Shown piece after piece: positions 43,111 through 53,581 of a stretch of DNA of 64,000 nucleotides. Each line of letters opens with the position of its first letter. Within the stretch, counting starts at the first letter, position 1. The translations under genes and the position numbers were made by a program. Source of the stretch: Pseudomonas fluorescens (GTDB lineage Bacteria; Pseudomonadota; Gammaproteobacteria; Pseudomonadales; Pseudomonadaceae); NCBI RefSeq assembly GCF_902497855.1, contig NZ_CABVHU010000012.1:1-64000 (forward strand), in the 5' to 3' direction. The notes beneath the pieces are model-generated. The model was not told the origin of the DNA and did not search any database. It saw only the letters and a list, made by a program, of their open reading frames with translations.

Positions 43111-43737
43111 CTAGGGTTTCTCTGCCAGCACCAGAATCAAGGCTTCGTCGGCCAATTGATCGAGGCTCAGGCTGCCGCCGTCGCGAAACCAGGTGGTGGT
43201 CCAGGACAGTGCACCGGTCAGGAACCGCCGGGTAATGGACACGTCGCCGCGGATAAACCCGGCGTCCTTGGCCTCCCCGAGCACCTGCAGCCACAGGTCT
43301 TCGTAGATGTCGCGCAGGGCCAGCACCCGCGTCTGCCCTGCTTCGGAGAGCGAACGCCATTCATACACCAGCACCGCCATGGCCTCGCCGCTGCCGCCCA
43401 TGATCGATTGCAATTCGCACCGAATCAGCGCCAGCACCCGCTCGCGCACGCTGGTGGCCTCGGCCAGTTCCGCGCGCATTAACGCCGTGTTATAGCGAAT
43501 GGTCTCCTCCATCACCGCCCGCAGGATCTCGTCCTTGCTTTTGAAGTGATGAAAAATACTGCCGGACTGGATGCCGACGGCTCCGGCCAGATCGCGCACG
43601 GTGGTGCGCTCGTAGCCTTTGTTGCGAAACAGATGGGCCGCCACTTGCAGCAGTTTGCCGCGGGCGCTGTCCGGGTCGGTCAATTGGCCGTTGTCGACCA
43701 ATTCGCGCATCACCCTCAGGGCTTTTTGCTCGTCCAC
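43111..43737 (-). CDS. atuR: AtuR-like TetR-family repressor of the terpene cluster
   Basis: The 208-residue regulator has a TetR helix-turn-helix (LLQVAAHLFRNKGYERTTVRDLAGAVGIQSGSIFHHFKSKDEIL) and a C-terminal ligand domain. A GTG start at 43737 is used because AGGAGA lies at the right distance; ATG 43710 is an alternative, and longer forms to 43995 would cover the operators. It diverges from atuA, and two near-identical inverted repeats lie between them. P. aeruginosa AtuR represses atu genes by binding two 13-bp inverted repeats at the same place. Confidence 0.82.
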   Translation of the reverse strand: MDEQKALRVMRELVDNGQLTDPDSARGKLLQVAAHLFRNKGYERTTVRDLAGAVGIQSGSIFHHFKSKDEILRAVMEETIRYNTALMRAELAEATSVRERVLALIRCELQSIMGGSGEAMAVLVYEWRSLSEAGQTRVLALRDIYEDLWLQVLGEAKDAGFIRGDVSITRRFLTGALSWTTTWFRDGGSLSLDQLADEALILVLAEKP

Positions 43738-43778
43738 CCATTCTCTCCTACAGTCGATCAATCCAATTCGCCGCTCAT

Positions 43779-43800
43779 GTAGGAGCGAGCTTGCTCCTGC
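43779..43800. repeat. Single REP hairpin near atuR
   Basis: TGTAGGAGCGAGCTTGCTCCTG folds back on itself (GGAGC/GCTCC) and has no inverted partner nearby, a singlet of the GAGCGAGC family. It lies in the atuR-atuA intergenic region, next to the operators. Confidence 0.6.
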
Positions 43801-43842
43801 AATTTCGTGGGGTTGCGCGGGCAATTTAAGCTGGCGGGGGCG

Positions 43843-43903
43843 ACCAAGCAAGCGCTCGGGCAGAAGATAGTTCAGCCGTTTACAAACCAAGCGCTTGCTT
43901 GGT
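43843..43903. promoter_or_regulatory. Pair of AtuR-type operators
   Basis: ACCAAGCGCTTGCTTGGT (43886-43903) and an inverted, nearly identical copy ACCAAGCAAGCGCTCGG (43843-43859) lie between atuR and atuA. Each is itself close to a palindrome built on CCAAGC/GCTTGG. This fits the two inverted repeats bound by AtuR in P. aeruginosa. Confidence 0.75.
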
Positions 43904-43933
43904 AGTCTCGATATTCTTCTGTCGGAGGTGGCT

Positions 43934-45736
43934 ATGGCGTTGACGGGCTCCAAAACACTTCGCATCGGTTGCGCCAGCGCCTTCTGGGGCGACACCTCGA
44001 CCGCCGCCGCGCAACTGGTGGCAGGCGGGCGCCTGGATTATCTGGTGTTCGACTACCTGGCCGAGATCACGATGTCGATCATGGCCGGCGCGCGAATGAA
44101 AGACCCCCGGGCCGGCTACGCCAGCGACTTCATCGAAGTCCTCAGCCCGCTGCTCGCGCAGCTCGCCGAACAGAGCATTCGCGTCATCAGCAATGCCGGC
44201 GGGATCAACCCACACGCTTGCGCCGCTGCCCTGCAGGCAGCCTGTGACCAGGCCGGGGTGGCGCTGAAAATAGCCGTGCTGCTGGGTGACGACCTGCAAC
44301 CGCAGTTCAAACAGCTGATTGGCCTTGGCCTGCTGGAAATGTTCAGCGGCGCGCCGCTGCCGCCGATGTGCGTCTCGACCAACGCCTACCTGGGCGCACC
44401 GGGCATCGTCGAGGCCCTGCGCCTGGGCGCGGACATCGTGATTACCGGGCGCGTGGTCGACAGCGCCGTGGTCAGCGCCGCGCTGGTGCACGAATTCGGC
44501 TGGTCCTGGCACGACTACGACAAACTCGCCCAGGCGGCGCTGGCTGGCCACCTCATCGAATGCGGCGCCCAGTGCACCGGCGGCAACTTTACCGATTGGC
44601 GCGATGTGCCCGACTACGAACACATCGGCTTTCCCATCGTTGAAGTCAGCGCCGACAGCCAGTTCATCGTCAGCAAACCCGAAGGCTCCGGCGGCCTGGT
44701 CACGCCACTGACCGTCGGTGAGCAGCTGCTGTATGAAATCGGCGACCCGCAGGCCTATCTGCTGCCGGACGTGGTCTGTGATTTCACTCAGGTCAAACTG
44801 GTGCAACAAGGCAAGAACGCGGTTCAGGTGCACGGCGCCAAGGGCTTGCCGCCGACCGGTCAATACAAGGTCAGTGCCACGTACCCGGACGGCTTTCGTT
44901 GCACCGCCAGTTGCCTGATCGCCGGAATCGATGCGGTCGACAAGGCGCGGCGGGTCAGCGCAGCGATCATCGACAAGACCGCGCAAATGTTCAGCCAGCG
45001 CGGCTGGGCACCTTACACTGAGGTCAACATCGAGTTGCTGGGCAGCGAGGCCACCTATGGTCCCCATGGCCAGCGCCAGGACAGCCGCGAAGTGGTGATC
45101 AAGCTCGCCGTACGCCATCCGGACAAACAGGCACTGACCCTGTTCTCCAGGGAAATCGCCCAGGCCGCCACCGGCATGGCGCCGGGGCTGACCGGGATCG
45201 TCGGCGGGCGGCCGACTGTGTATCCGCTGATCCGGCTGTTCTCGTTCCTCATCGACAAAAGCGCCTGCCCCCTGCAGATCGACTTCGCCGGCCAGCGCCA
45301 TCCGTGTGCCCTGCCCGCCGTCGACAAGCTTGACACCGCGCAGTTGCCCATTCCCCTGGACCCACCCAAACCCATGGGCCTGGCCGACGCCAGCGTCGCC
45401 CTGATCAAGCTCGCGGTGGCGCGCTCCGGCGACAAGGGCAATCACAGCAATATCGGGGTCATGGCGCGCGACCCCGACTACCTGCCATGGATCGCCGAAG
45501 CCTTGACCCCGGAAGTCATCGTCGACTGGATGAGCCATGTCCTCGACCCGGTCCACGGGCGAGTCGAGCGCTGGTACTTGCCCGCCACCCACAGCCTTAA
45601 CTTCCTGCTGGAAAATGCCCTGGGCGGTGGCGGTGTGGCCAGCCTGCGCATCGATCCGCAAGGCAAGGCCTTCGCCCAACAACTGCTGGACATCCAGATT
45701 CCGGTGCCGCAGCACATCGCCGACCAGGTCAACTAG
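43934..45736 (+). CDS. atuA: AtuA, acyclic terpene utilization protein
   Basis: The 600-residue protein matches the AtuA/DUF1446 family: LRIGCASAFWGDTSTAAAQLV near the start, VISNAGGINPHACAAAL, VITGRVVDSAVVSAALVHEFGW and CTGGNFTDW. A C-terminal part (SVALIKLAVARSGDKGNHSNIGV) is fused, as in full-length AtuA. It is required for citronellol/geraniol growth in P. aeruginosa but its reaction is not established. ATG 43934 follows GGAGGTGGCT; a longer ATG at 43895 overlaps the operator. It is the first gene of the atu operon. Confidence 0.9.
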   Translation: MALTGSKTLRIGCASAFWGDTSTAAAQLVAGGRLDYLVFDYLAEITMSIMAGARMKDPRAGYASDFIEVLSPLLAQLAEQSIRVISNAGGINPHACAAALQAACDQAGVALKIAVLLGDDLQPQFKQLIGLGLLEMFSGAPLPPMCVSTNAYLGAPGIVEALRLGADIVITGRVVDSAVVSAALVHEFGWSWHDYDKLAQAALAGHLIECGAQCTGGNFTDWRDVPDYEHIGFPIVEVSADSQFIVSKPEGSGGLVTPLTVGEQLLYEIGDPQAYLLPDVVCDFTQVKLVQQGKNAVQVHGAKGLPPTGQYKVSATYPDGFRCTASCLIAGIDAVDKARRVSAAIIDKTAQMFSQRGWAPYTEVNIELLGSEATYGPHGQRQDSREVVIKLAVRHPDKQALTLFSREIAQAATGMAPGLTGIVGGRPTVYPLIRLFSFLIDKSACPLQIDFAGQRHPCALPAVDKLDTAQLPIPLDPPKPMGLADASVALIKLAVARSGDKGNHSNIGVMARDPDYLPWIAEALTPEVIVDWMSHVLDPVHGRVERWYLPATHSLNFLLENALGGGGVASLRIDPQGKAFAQQLLDIQIPVPQHIADQVN

Positions 45737-45748
45737 AGGGCAGCCGCC

Positions 45749-45855
45749 GTGGCCTACGATTCGATTTTCAAAGCCGATCTGTTTGCCGGCCAATACCATC
45801 CGGTCAGCGCACTGACCCGCAAGCACGGCCCGATGTGCTCAAGGACAGGGAATAA
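45749..45855 (+). pseudogene. atuB: Remnant of atuB (SDR-type citronellol dehydrogenase)
   Basis: Between atuA and atuC, where other pseudomonads have atuB (about 290 codons), only 107 bases remain. From a GTG at 45749 the first 15 codons read VAYDSIFKADLFAGQ, as I remember the AtuB N-terminus just before its GxxxGxG nucleotide-binding loop. After that the resemblance stops. The last bases in another frame read DPQARPDVLKDRE then TAA, plausibly the old C-terminus. This looks like an internal deletion with a frame change. The comparison is from memory and should be checked. Confidence 0.65.
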
Positions 45856-45858
45856 GCC

Positions 45859-47475
45859 ATGCCGGTGATCCAGTCGCAAGTGGACCCCTCCAGCGCCCCG
45901 TTCGCCCGCAATCGTTCGGCGATGCTGGTGGGCATCGAGCACGTCCGCCAACTCGAACAGAACCTGCTGGACAAGGCTGCAGAAGCCAAAGCCAGGTTCG
46001 AGAAGCGCGGCCAACTGCTGCCCCGCGAGCGCCTCAACCTGCTGCTCGACCCCGGCGCCCCCTTCCTCGAACTGGCGAGCCTGGCCGGCTACAAGTTGCA
46101 CGACGACAAGGATGGCAGCTCGGCCGGTGGCGGCCTGATCGCCGGGATCGGTCATGTGTCCGGGGTGCGGGTGCTGGTGGTGGCGAACAACAGTGCGATC
46201 AAGGGCGGGACCATTTCCCCCAGCGGCTTGAAAAAATCCCTGCGCCTGCAACAGATCGCCATGGAAAACAAACTGCCGGTGATCACGCTCGCCGAAAGCG
46301 GCGGCGCCAACCTCAATTACGCGGCGGACATTTTCATCGAAGGCGCACGCAGCTTTGCCAATCAGGCGCGGATGTCGGCCATGGGCCTGCCGCAGATCAC
46401 CCTGGTTCACGGTTCGGCCACTGCGGGCGGTGCCTATCAACCAGGGTTATCGGATTACGTGGTGGTGGTGCGCGGTAAAGCCAAGCTGTTCCTGGCCGGC
46501 CCGCCGCTGCTCAAGGCGGCCACTGGCGAAGTGGCCAGCGATGAAGAGTTGGGTGGCGCCCAAATGCACGCGCAAATCGCCGGCACCGCCGAATACCTGG
46601 CCGAGAACGATGCCGATGGCGTGCGCCAGGTGCGGGAGATTGTCAGGTTGTTGCCGTGGAATGCGCGGCTGCCTGCGATCCCTGCGCGACAGTGGGAAGA
46701 ACCGCTTTACCCCATTGATGAGTTGCTCGGGTTGATTCCCGATGATCCGAAGAAGCCTTATGACGTGCGCGAAATCATCGCGCGGATTGCCGACGGCTCG
46801 AACTTCCTTGAATTCAAGGGCGAGTTCGATCAGCAAACCGTCTGCGGTCATCTGCAGATCCAGGGCCGCGCCTGTGGCTTCATCGGCAACAACGGCCCGA
46901 TCACGCCCAAGGGTGCGAGCAAGGCGGCGCAGTTCATTCAGCTCTGCGACCAGAGCCAGACGCCGCTGCTGTTTTTCCACAACACCACCGGGTTCATGGT
47001 CGGCACCGAAGCGGAACAGCAAGGCGTGATCAAGCACGGCGCCAAAATGATCCAGGCGGTGGCCAATGCCCGGGTGCCGAAACTGACCATCGTTGTCGGC
47101 GGCTCCTATGGCGCCGGCAACTATGCGATGTGCGGCCGCGGCCTCGACCCGCGCTTCATCTTCGCCTGGCCCAACAGCCGCACGGCGGTCATGGGGGGCG
47201 CCCAGGCCGGCAAGGTGTTGCGGATCGTCACCGAAGCCAAACAGCTCAAGGACGGCCTGGTGCCCGACCCGACCATGCTCGACATGCTGGAAAAGGTCAC
47301 CGCGCAAAAGCTCGACAGCCAGTCGACCGCGCTGTATGGCAGTGCCAGTCTGTGGGACGACGGGCTGATCGACCCGCGGGATACCCGGACCTTGCTCGGG
47401 TACTTGCTGGATATTTGTCATGAAGCCGAAGTGCGATCACTGCAAGCCAACAGTTTTGGCGTAGCGAGGTTCTGA
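45859..47475 (+). CDS. atuC: AtuC, geranyl-CoA carboxylase beta subunit
   Basis: The 538-residue carboxyltransferase transfers CO2 from biotin on AtuF to geranyl-CoA. Its two crotonase-like halves show LAESGGANLNYAADIFIEG and HGSATAGGAYQPGLSDYVVVV in the first, and FLFFHNTTGFMVG-type (LLFFHNTTGFMVGTEAE) and VVGGSYGAGNYAMCGRGLDPRFIFAWP in the second. It is close to methylcrotonyl-CoA carboxylase beta; its place next to atuA, D, E and F favours geranyl-CoA. The ATG lies 4 bases after the atuB remnant stop. A repeat element begins at its stop codon. Confidence 0.88.
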   Translation: MPVIQSQVDPSSAPFARNRSAMLVGIEHVRQLEQNLLDKAAEAKARFEKRGQLLPRERLNLLLDPGAPFLELASLAGYKLHDDKDGSSAGGGLIAGIGHVSGVRVLVVANNSAIKGGTISPSGLKKSLRLQQIAMENKLPVITLAESGGANLNYAADIFIEGARSFANQARMSAMGLPQITLVHGSATAGGAYQPGLSDYVVVVRGKAKLFLAGPPLLKAATGEVASDEELGGAQMHAQIAGTAEYLAENDADGVRQVREIVRLLPWNARLPAIPARQWEEPLYPIDELLGLIPDDPKKPYDVREIIARIADGSNFLEFKGEFDQQTVCGHLQIQGRACGFIGNNGPITPKGASKAAQFIQLCDQSQTPLLFFHNTTGFMVGTEAEQQGVIKHGAKMIQAVANARVPKLTIVVGGSYGAGNYAMCGRGLDPRFIFAWPNSRTAVMGGAQAGKVLRIVTEAKQLKDGLVPDPTMLDMLEKVTAQKLDSQSTALYGSASLWDDGLIDPRDTRTLLGYLLDICHEAEVRSLQANSFGVARF

Positions 47476-47612
47476 TCGTTTCCACGCTGATCGTTCCCAC
47501 GCTGATCGTTCCCACGCTCTGCGTGGGAATGCAGCCCAGGACGCTCCGCGTCCCAAGGGCGGACGCAGAGCGTCCCTAGAGCCGTTACCACGCAGAGCGT
47601 GGGAACGATCAT
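47472..47612. repeat. GATCGTTCCCACGC repeat element with triple 15-bp tandem
   Basis: Three tandem 15-bp units CTGATCGTTYCCACG (47472-47516) lead into a larger fold-back. TGATCGTTCCCACGCTCTGC (47503 on) is inverted at 47588-47611, with inner ACGCTCCGCGTCC and GGACGCAGAGCGTCC arms. This is a separate interspersed repeat class of P. fluorescens genomes. It covers most of the 160 bases between atuC and atuD and includes the atuC stop codon. Confidence 0.8.
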
Positions 47613-47635
47613 GGATCACAGGAGAACAATAAAAA

Positions 47636-48793
47636 ATGATCTTCACCCAGGAACACGAAGCACTGCGCCGTACCGTCCGCCAATTCGTCGACCACGAGAT
47701 CAACCCTCACGTCGAAGAATGGGAAAAGGCCGGGCGCTTTCCCATCCACGAGGTTTTCCGCAAGGCCGGCGAGCTCGGCCTGCTGGGGATCTCCAAACCG
47801 GAAAAATTCGGCGGCATGGGGCTCGACTACAGTTATTCGATCGTCGCCGCCGAAGAATTCGGCACCATTCATTGCGGCGGCATCCCGATGTCCATCGGGG
47901 TGCAGACCGACATGTGCACCCCGGCACTGGCCCGTTTCGGCTCCGATGAACTGCGCGAAGAATTCCTGCGCCCGGCGATCATCGGCGAGCAGGTCGGTTG
48001 CATCGGCGTCTCCGAAGTCGGCGCCGGTTCCGATGTGGCGGGATTGAAAACCAGCGCCCGCAAGGACGGCGATGATTACGTGATCAACGGCAGCAAGATG
48101 TGGATCACCAATTCGCCGAGCGCCGACTTCATGTGCCTGCTGGCCAACACCTCGGACGATAAACCGCACCTCAACAAATCGCTGATCATGGTGCCGATGA
48201 ACAGCCCCGGGATCAGCCTCGGCACGCACCTGGACAAACTCGGCATGCGCAGTTCGGAAACCGCCCAGGTGTTTTTCGACAACGTGCGCGTGCCGCAACG
48301 TTACCGCATCGGCCACGAAGGCGCGGGCTTCATGATGCAGATGCTGCAGTTCCAGGAGGAACGCCTGTTCGGCGCGGCCAACATGATCAAAGGCCTGGAA
48401 TACTGCATCGACAGCACCATCGAGTACTGCAAGGAGCGCAAGACCTTCGGCAATGCGCTGATCGACAACCAGGTGATTCACTTCCGCCTGGCCGAACTGC
48501 AAACCGAAATCGAATGCCTGCGAGCCTTGGTCTATCAGGCCACCGAGCAATACATCAAAGGCCAGGACGTCACCCGCCTGGCGTCGATGGCCAAACTCAA
48601 GGCCGGTCGCCTGGGCCGCGAAGTCAGCGACAGTTGCCTGCAATACTGGGGCGGCATGGGCTTCATGTGGGACAACCCGGTGGCCCGGGCTTACCGCGAT
48701 GTGCGGCTGGTGTCGATCGGCGGCGGGGCCGACGAGATCATGCTGGGGATCATCTGCAAACTCATGGGCATCCTGCCGGGGAAAAAACAATGA
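47636..48793 (+). CDS. atuD: AtuD, citronellyl-CoA dehydrogenase
   Basis: The 385-residue acyl-CoA dehydrogenase introduces the double bond in citronellyl-CoA using FAD. Family motifs are IGVSEVGAGSDVAGLKTSARKDG (FAD/substrate loop, residues 122-144), WITNSPSADFMCLL, a central LGMRSSETAQVFFDNVRVP and the C-terminal QYWGGMGFMWDNPVARAYRDVRLVSIGGGADEIML. In the last the family QxxGGxG pattern is kept. RBS AGGAG lies ahead of the start. The stop overlaps atuE by ATGA. Confidence 0.9.
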   Translation: MIFTQEHEALRRTVRQFVDHEINPHVEEWEKAGRFPIHEVFRKAGELGLLGISKPEKFGGMGLDYSYSIVAAEEFGTIHCGGIPMSIGVQTDMCTPALARFGSDELREEFLRPAIIGEQVGCIGVSEVGAGSDVAGLKTSARKDGDDYVINGSKMWITNSPSADFMCLLANTSDDKPHLNKSLIMVPMNSPGISLGTHLDKLGMRSSETAQVFFDNVRVPQRYRIGHEGAGFMMQMLQFQEERLFGAANMIKGLEYCIDSTIEYCKERKTFGNALIDNQVIHFRLAELQTEIECLRALVYQATEQYIKGQDVTRLASMAKLKAGRLGREVSDSCLQYWGGMGFMWDNPVARAYRDVRLVSIGGGADEIMLGIICKLMGILPGKKQ

Positions 48794-49590
48794 GCACCTT
48801 GCCGGTTTGCCAGACCCTGCTGCTGGAACTGCACAACGGCGTCCTGCACATCACCCTCAACCGCCCCGAAAGCCGCAATGCCATGAGCCTGCAGATGGTC
48901 GCCGAACTGCGCGCGGTGCTGGCGGCCGTGCACGATGACCGCGCAGTGCGGGCCCTGGTGATCGGTGGTGCTGGCGGGCATTTCTGTGCCGGCGGCGACC
49001 TCAAGGACATGGCCAACGCCCAGGCTCAAGGCCTGAGCGCCTGCCGCGAGTTGAACCGCGCGTTCGGCACGCTGCTGCAGGCAGTGCAACACACCCCACA
49101 AGTGGTGATCACCGTCTTGCAAGGTGCCGTACTTGGCGGTGGCTTGGGCCTGGCCTGCGTCAGCGATGTCGCGCTGGCCGATCATCAGGCGCAATTCGGC
49201 CTGCCGGAAACCAGCCTCGGTTTGCTGCCCGCGCAGATCGCGCCGTTCGTGGTCCAGCGCATCGGCCTGACCCAGGCCCGTCGACTCGCCCTGACGGCGG
49301 CGCGCTTCGATGGCACCCAGGCCAAGCGGATCGGCCTGGTGCATTTTGTCGAACATGACGCGCAAGCCCTGGCCGAGCGTCTCGATGAGGTGCTGGCCCA
49401 TGTGTTGTGCTGCGCGCCGCAGGCCAATGCGCGGACTAAACAGCTGTTGCTGGCGAGTGCGGGGCAGCCGGCGGATGCATTGCTCGATGAAGCGGCCGGG
49501 TGGTTCAGCGAAGCGGTGACCGGGGCTGAAGGAGTCGAGGGGACCCAGGCCTTCGTGCAGAAGCGTAAGCCGGGGTGGGCGCCCTCTTAA
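48790..49590 (+). CDS. atuE: AtuE, isohexenylglutaconyl-CoA hydratase
   Basis: The 266-residue crotonase-fold protein has the oxyanion-hole segments HFCAGGDLKDMANA (about residue 64) and VLQGAVLGGGLGLACVSDVALAD (about residue 110), and the FGLPETSLGLLPAQIAPFVVQRIG region where AtuE has family-specific residues. In P. aeruginosa it hydrates isohexenylglutaconyl-CoA, the carboxylation product made by AtuC/AtuF. The ATG overlaps the atuD stop by 4 bases. It is followed by a REP doublet before atuF. Confidence 0.88.
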   Translation: MSTLPVCQTLLLELHNGVLHITLNRPESRNAMSLQMVAELRAVLAAVHDDRAVRALVIGGAGGHFCAGGDLKDMANAQAQGLSACRELNRAFGTLLQAVQHTPQVVITVLQGAVLGGGLGLACVSDVALADHQAQFGLPETSLGLLPAQIAPFVVQRIGLTQARRLALTAARFDGTQAKRIGLVHFVEHDAQALAERLDEVLAHVLCCAPQANARTKQLLLASAGQPADALLDEAAGWFSEAVTGAEGVEGTQAFVQKRKPGWAPS

Positions 49591-49593
49591 AAG

Positions 49594-49669
49594 CTTCGCT
49601 GGCAAGCCAGCTCCTACACGGTTCTGTGTCGTTCACAAAACCCCTGTAGGAGCTGGCTTGCCAGCGAAG
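49594..49669. repeat. REP doublet between atuE and atuF
   Basis: CTTCGCTGGCAAGCCAGCTCCTACA (49594-49618) and its exact inverse (49645-49669) enclose 26 bases. It is a compact member of the GAGCTGGC family, separating two genes of one pathway, and starts 4 bases after the atuE stop. Confidence 0.88.
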
Positions 49670-49707
49670 AGGCCGTCACATTCACCGCAAAACCAAGGGA
49701 CCAAACC

Positions 49708-51669
<1,962 letters not shown>

Positions 51670-51740
51670 GCCGCTAGGCGGATCCGCCGGGTTTGGCTAC
51701 GCTCAAGCGCTATCAGGACGCGGATACCAGGAACCCTGCG

Positions 51741-52289
51741 ATGCCTCACTGGCTGGTCATTGATCTGGAAGCCACCACCGATGAGGGTGGCTGGCCAGTT
51801 ACGGAAATGGAAATCATCGAAATCGGCGCCACGCTGGTGGATCGCAAGGGACGAGAACTGGATGCATTCCAGCGCTTCGTGCGGCCCTTGCGGCGGCCCT
51901 TGCTGACGCCGTTTTGCCGGGAGCTGACGCACATCACCCAGGCCAACGTCGACGGTGCCGAGCCGCTCGGCGAAGTCTGGGCGTCGTTCGAGCGCTGGCT
52001 CGGCCAGCATCACGCGCGGCTGGAAGGCTGGGTCAGTTGGGGCGACTACGACCGCCAGCAACTGCTTCAGGAATGGCAGCGCCTGCAGCTCGACAGCGCC
52101 CTGAGCCGGGTGCCGCACATGAACCTCAAGCAGCGCTTTGCCAAGGCCCGTCGGCTGGAACGCCCGCTGGGGCTCAATGGCGCCCTGCAACTGGCGGGCA
52201 TGCAGTTCACCGGGCAACAACACCGGGCGCTGGAAGACGCGCGCAATACGGCACGCCTGTTACCCCTGGTGCTCCCCTCTGGCGCGTGA
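51741..52289 (+). CDS. DEDDh 3'-5' exonuclease family protein (Eri1/KapD-like)
   Basis: The 182-residue exonuclease has ExoI LVIDLEATTDEGGWP (first Asp, Glu), ExoII SWGDYDRQQL with its Asp, and ExoIII HRALEDARNTARL with the DEDDh His and final Asp. This places it in the small Eri1/KapD-like exonuclease group, which trims RNA or DNA 3' ends using two metal ions. Start 51741 was chosen (MPHWLVID) as it begins the first beta-strand; a longer in-frame start at 51693 adds 16 unlike residues. It lies 71 bases after atuF on the same strand. Confidence 0.86.
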   Translation: MPHWLVIDLEATTDEGGWPVTEMEIIEIGATLVDRKGRELDAFQRFVRPLRRPLLTPFCRELTHITQANVDGAEPLGEVWASFERWLGQHHARLEGWVSWGDYDRQQLLQEWQRLQLDSALSRVPHMNLKQRFAKARRLERPLGLNGALQLAGMQFTGQQHRALEDARNTARLLPLVLPSGA

Positions 52290-52350
52290 CGGCGCCAAGG
52301 GCCTTGTGCATACTGGCCAGCCCTTTTCAGCCCTTTTCGAGGAATCGCCC

Positions 52351-52635
52351 ATGTTTAAAGTCAACGAGTACTTCGACGGCACCGTCAAGTCGATCGCCTT
52401 TGGCACTGCAGAAGGCCCGGCGACCATCGGCGTCATGGCGCCAGGCGAGTACGAATTCGGCACCAGCCAGCGTGAGATCATGCACGTGGTGACCGGCGCC
52501 CTGACCGTCAAACTGCCCGATAGCAGCGACTGGGAAACCTTCGCCGCGGGCAGCCAGTTCAACGTGCCCGCCAACAGCAAGTTCCAGCTGAAAGTGGCTG
52601 CCGACACCGCTTACCTGTGCGAATACCGCGGCTAA
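52351..52635 (+). CDS. ppnP: Pyrimidine/purine nucleoside phosphorylase PpnP
   Basis: The 94-residue cupin-like protein matches E. coli PpnP (YaiE) in length and motifs: FKVNEYFDGTVKSIAF, TIGVMAPGEYEFGTSQREIMHVVTGALTVKLP and FNVPANSKFQLKV. PpnP cleaves nucleosides with phosphate to a base and ribose-1-phosphate. ATG 52351 follows GAGGAATCGCCC. A strong bidirectional terminator follows 25 bases after its stop, which it shares with the convergent MOSC gene. Confidence 0.92.
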   Translation: MFKVNEYFDGTVKSIAFGTAEGPATIGVMAPGEYEFGTSQREIMHVVTGALTVKLPDSSDWETFAAGSQFNVPANSKFQLKVAADTAYLCEYRG

Positions 52636-52660
52636 ACCGCCCGGATTCAACAGCGCAAAA

Positions 52661-52694
52661 AAAAATGCCCGTGTCCCAGGACACGGGCATTTTC
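52661..52694. terminator. Bidirectional intrinsic terminator between ppnP and the MOSC gene
   Basis: An A-rich run (from 52657) and AATGCCCGTGTCC pair with GGACACGGGCATT, followed by TTTC. Stem of about 13 bp with a very small loop (52664-52689). Both neighbouring genes converge on it. Confidence 0.9.
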
Positions 52695-52704
52695 ATTGTC
52701 GCGT

Positions 52705-53511
52705 TTACTCCAGGATCGTCACCGGCATGCCGACTTCGAGCTGGCCGTCGCCATCATTGACCAGATTCTGGCCGAACATCGCCCCCTCTTCCTGGGCTCG
52801 GTATTTCTGCAAGGTGGCCAGAGGTTCACGATCGCCGCTGCGTAGACCGGTTTGCGGGTCGACGGTGGTCAGGATGCAGCGCGAACAAGGCTTGACCACG
52901 CGAAACTCGACATCGCCGATACGGATACGCTTCCAGCCATCCTCGGCGTATGCGTGCGTGCCCTCGATCACCAGGTTCGGTCGAAAACGCAGCATCTCCA
53001 GCTTTTGCCCGACTTTTTGCGACAGATCCTCAAGGGACGCCTGCCCGATCAGCAACAGCGGGAAGCCATCGGCGAACGCCACCCGATCGTCATCCCTGCC
53101 GTAGCCCGCCTGGGTGATCCGCGCGCGATCGAGCGGTATTTGCACCAGGCGAGTCGGCTTGCCAATGAACTCACTGACCCAGGCCCCTGCCTCATCACCG
53201 GCATCGGGGACCCGCAAATTGTCGTGAAAGATGGTCACGCCCCGCAGTTGCGCGTCACTGCCTGGCAAGGCGATATCAATCGGTGAGCGGCCCGGCGCAC
53301 TCAGGGTCAAGCCGCCTTCGGCATTCCACAATGCCGACAGCTGGCTCATCTGCCCCACTGCGCGCTGGCTCAGGAACCGCCCGCTGGCCTCGTCCACCAA
53401 CATCCAGCGTCGATCCCCTTCCAGCCCCAGCTGGTCCAGGCTGGCCTGCTGCAGGATCTCGCCCTTGCCGGATTTCAGCGGATAACGATAAAGCGCGCTC
53501 AGACGCAGCAT
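52705..53511 (-). CDS. MOSC domain-containing protein, YcbX-like
   Basis: The 268-residue protein has the MOSC N-terminal beta-barrel (LSALYRYPLKSGKGEILQQASLDQLGLEGDRRWMLVD) and a C-terminal MOSC domain with FRPNLVIEGTHAYAEDGW and the conserved Cys in VVKPCSRCILTTVDPQTG. YcbX-type proteins bind the molybdenum cofactor and act with a reductase on N-hydroxylated compounds. The usual 2Fe-2S ferredoxin domain of E. coli YcbX is absent. Start 53511 (MLRLSALYRYP) precedes the first strand; a 39-residue longer form from 53628 runs through a REP element and is unlikely. Confidence 0.87.
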   Translation of the reverse strand: MLRLSALYRYPLKSGKGEILQQASLDQLGLEGDRRWMLVDEASGRFLSQRAVGQMSQLSALWNAEGGLTLSAPGRSPIDIALPGSDAQLRGVTIFHDNLRVPDAGDEAGAWVSEFIGKPTRLVQIPLDRARITQAGYGRDDDRVAFADGFPLLLIGQASLEDLSQKVGQKLEMLRFRPNLVIEGTHAYAEDGWKRIRIGDVEFRVVKPCSRCILTTVDPQTGLRSGDREPLATLQKYRAQEEGAMFGQNLVNDGDGQLEVGMPVTILE

Positions 53512-53581
53512 GGCCAACTCCCCGGAAAGTAAAAACGCCACCCTATACGAGCTCCAGCGCCGAATCAAAGGCCAAAAACCC

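Noticed and set aside
47472..47516. Three regularly spaced CTGATCGTTYCCACG units suggesting a CRISPR array
   Set aside because: The units are directly adjacent with no spacers, and no cas genes are present. They belong to an interspersed fold-back repeat.
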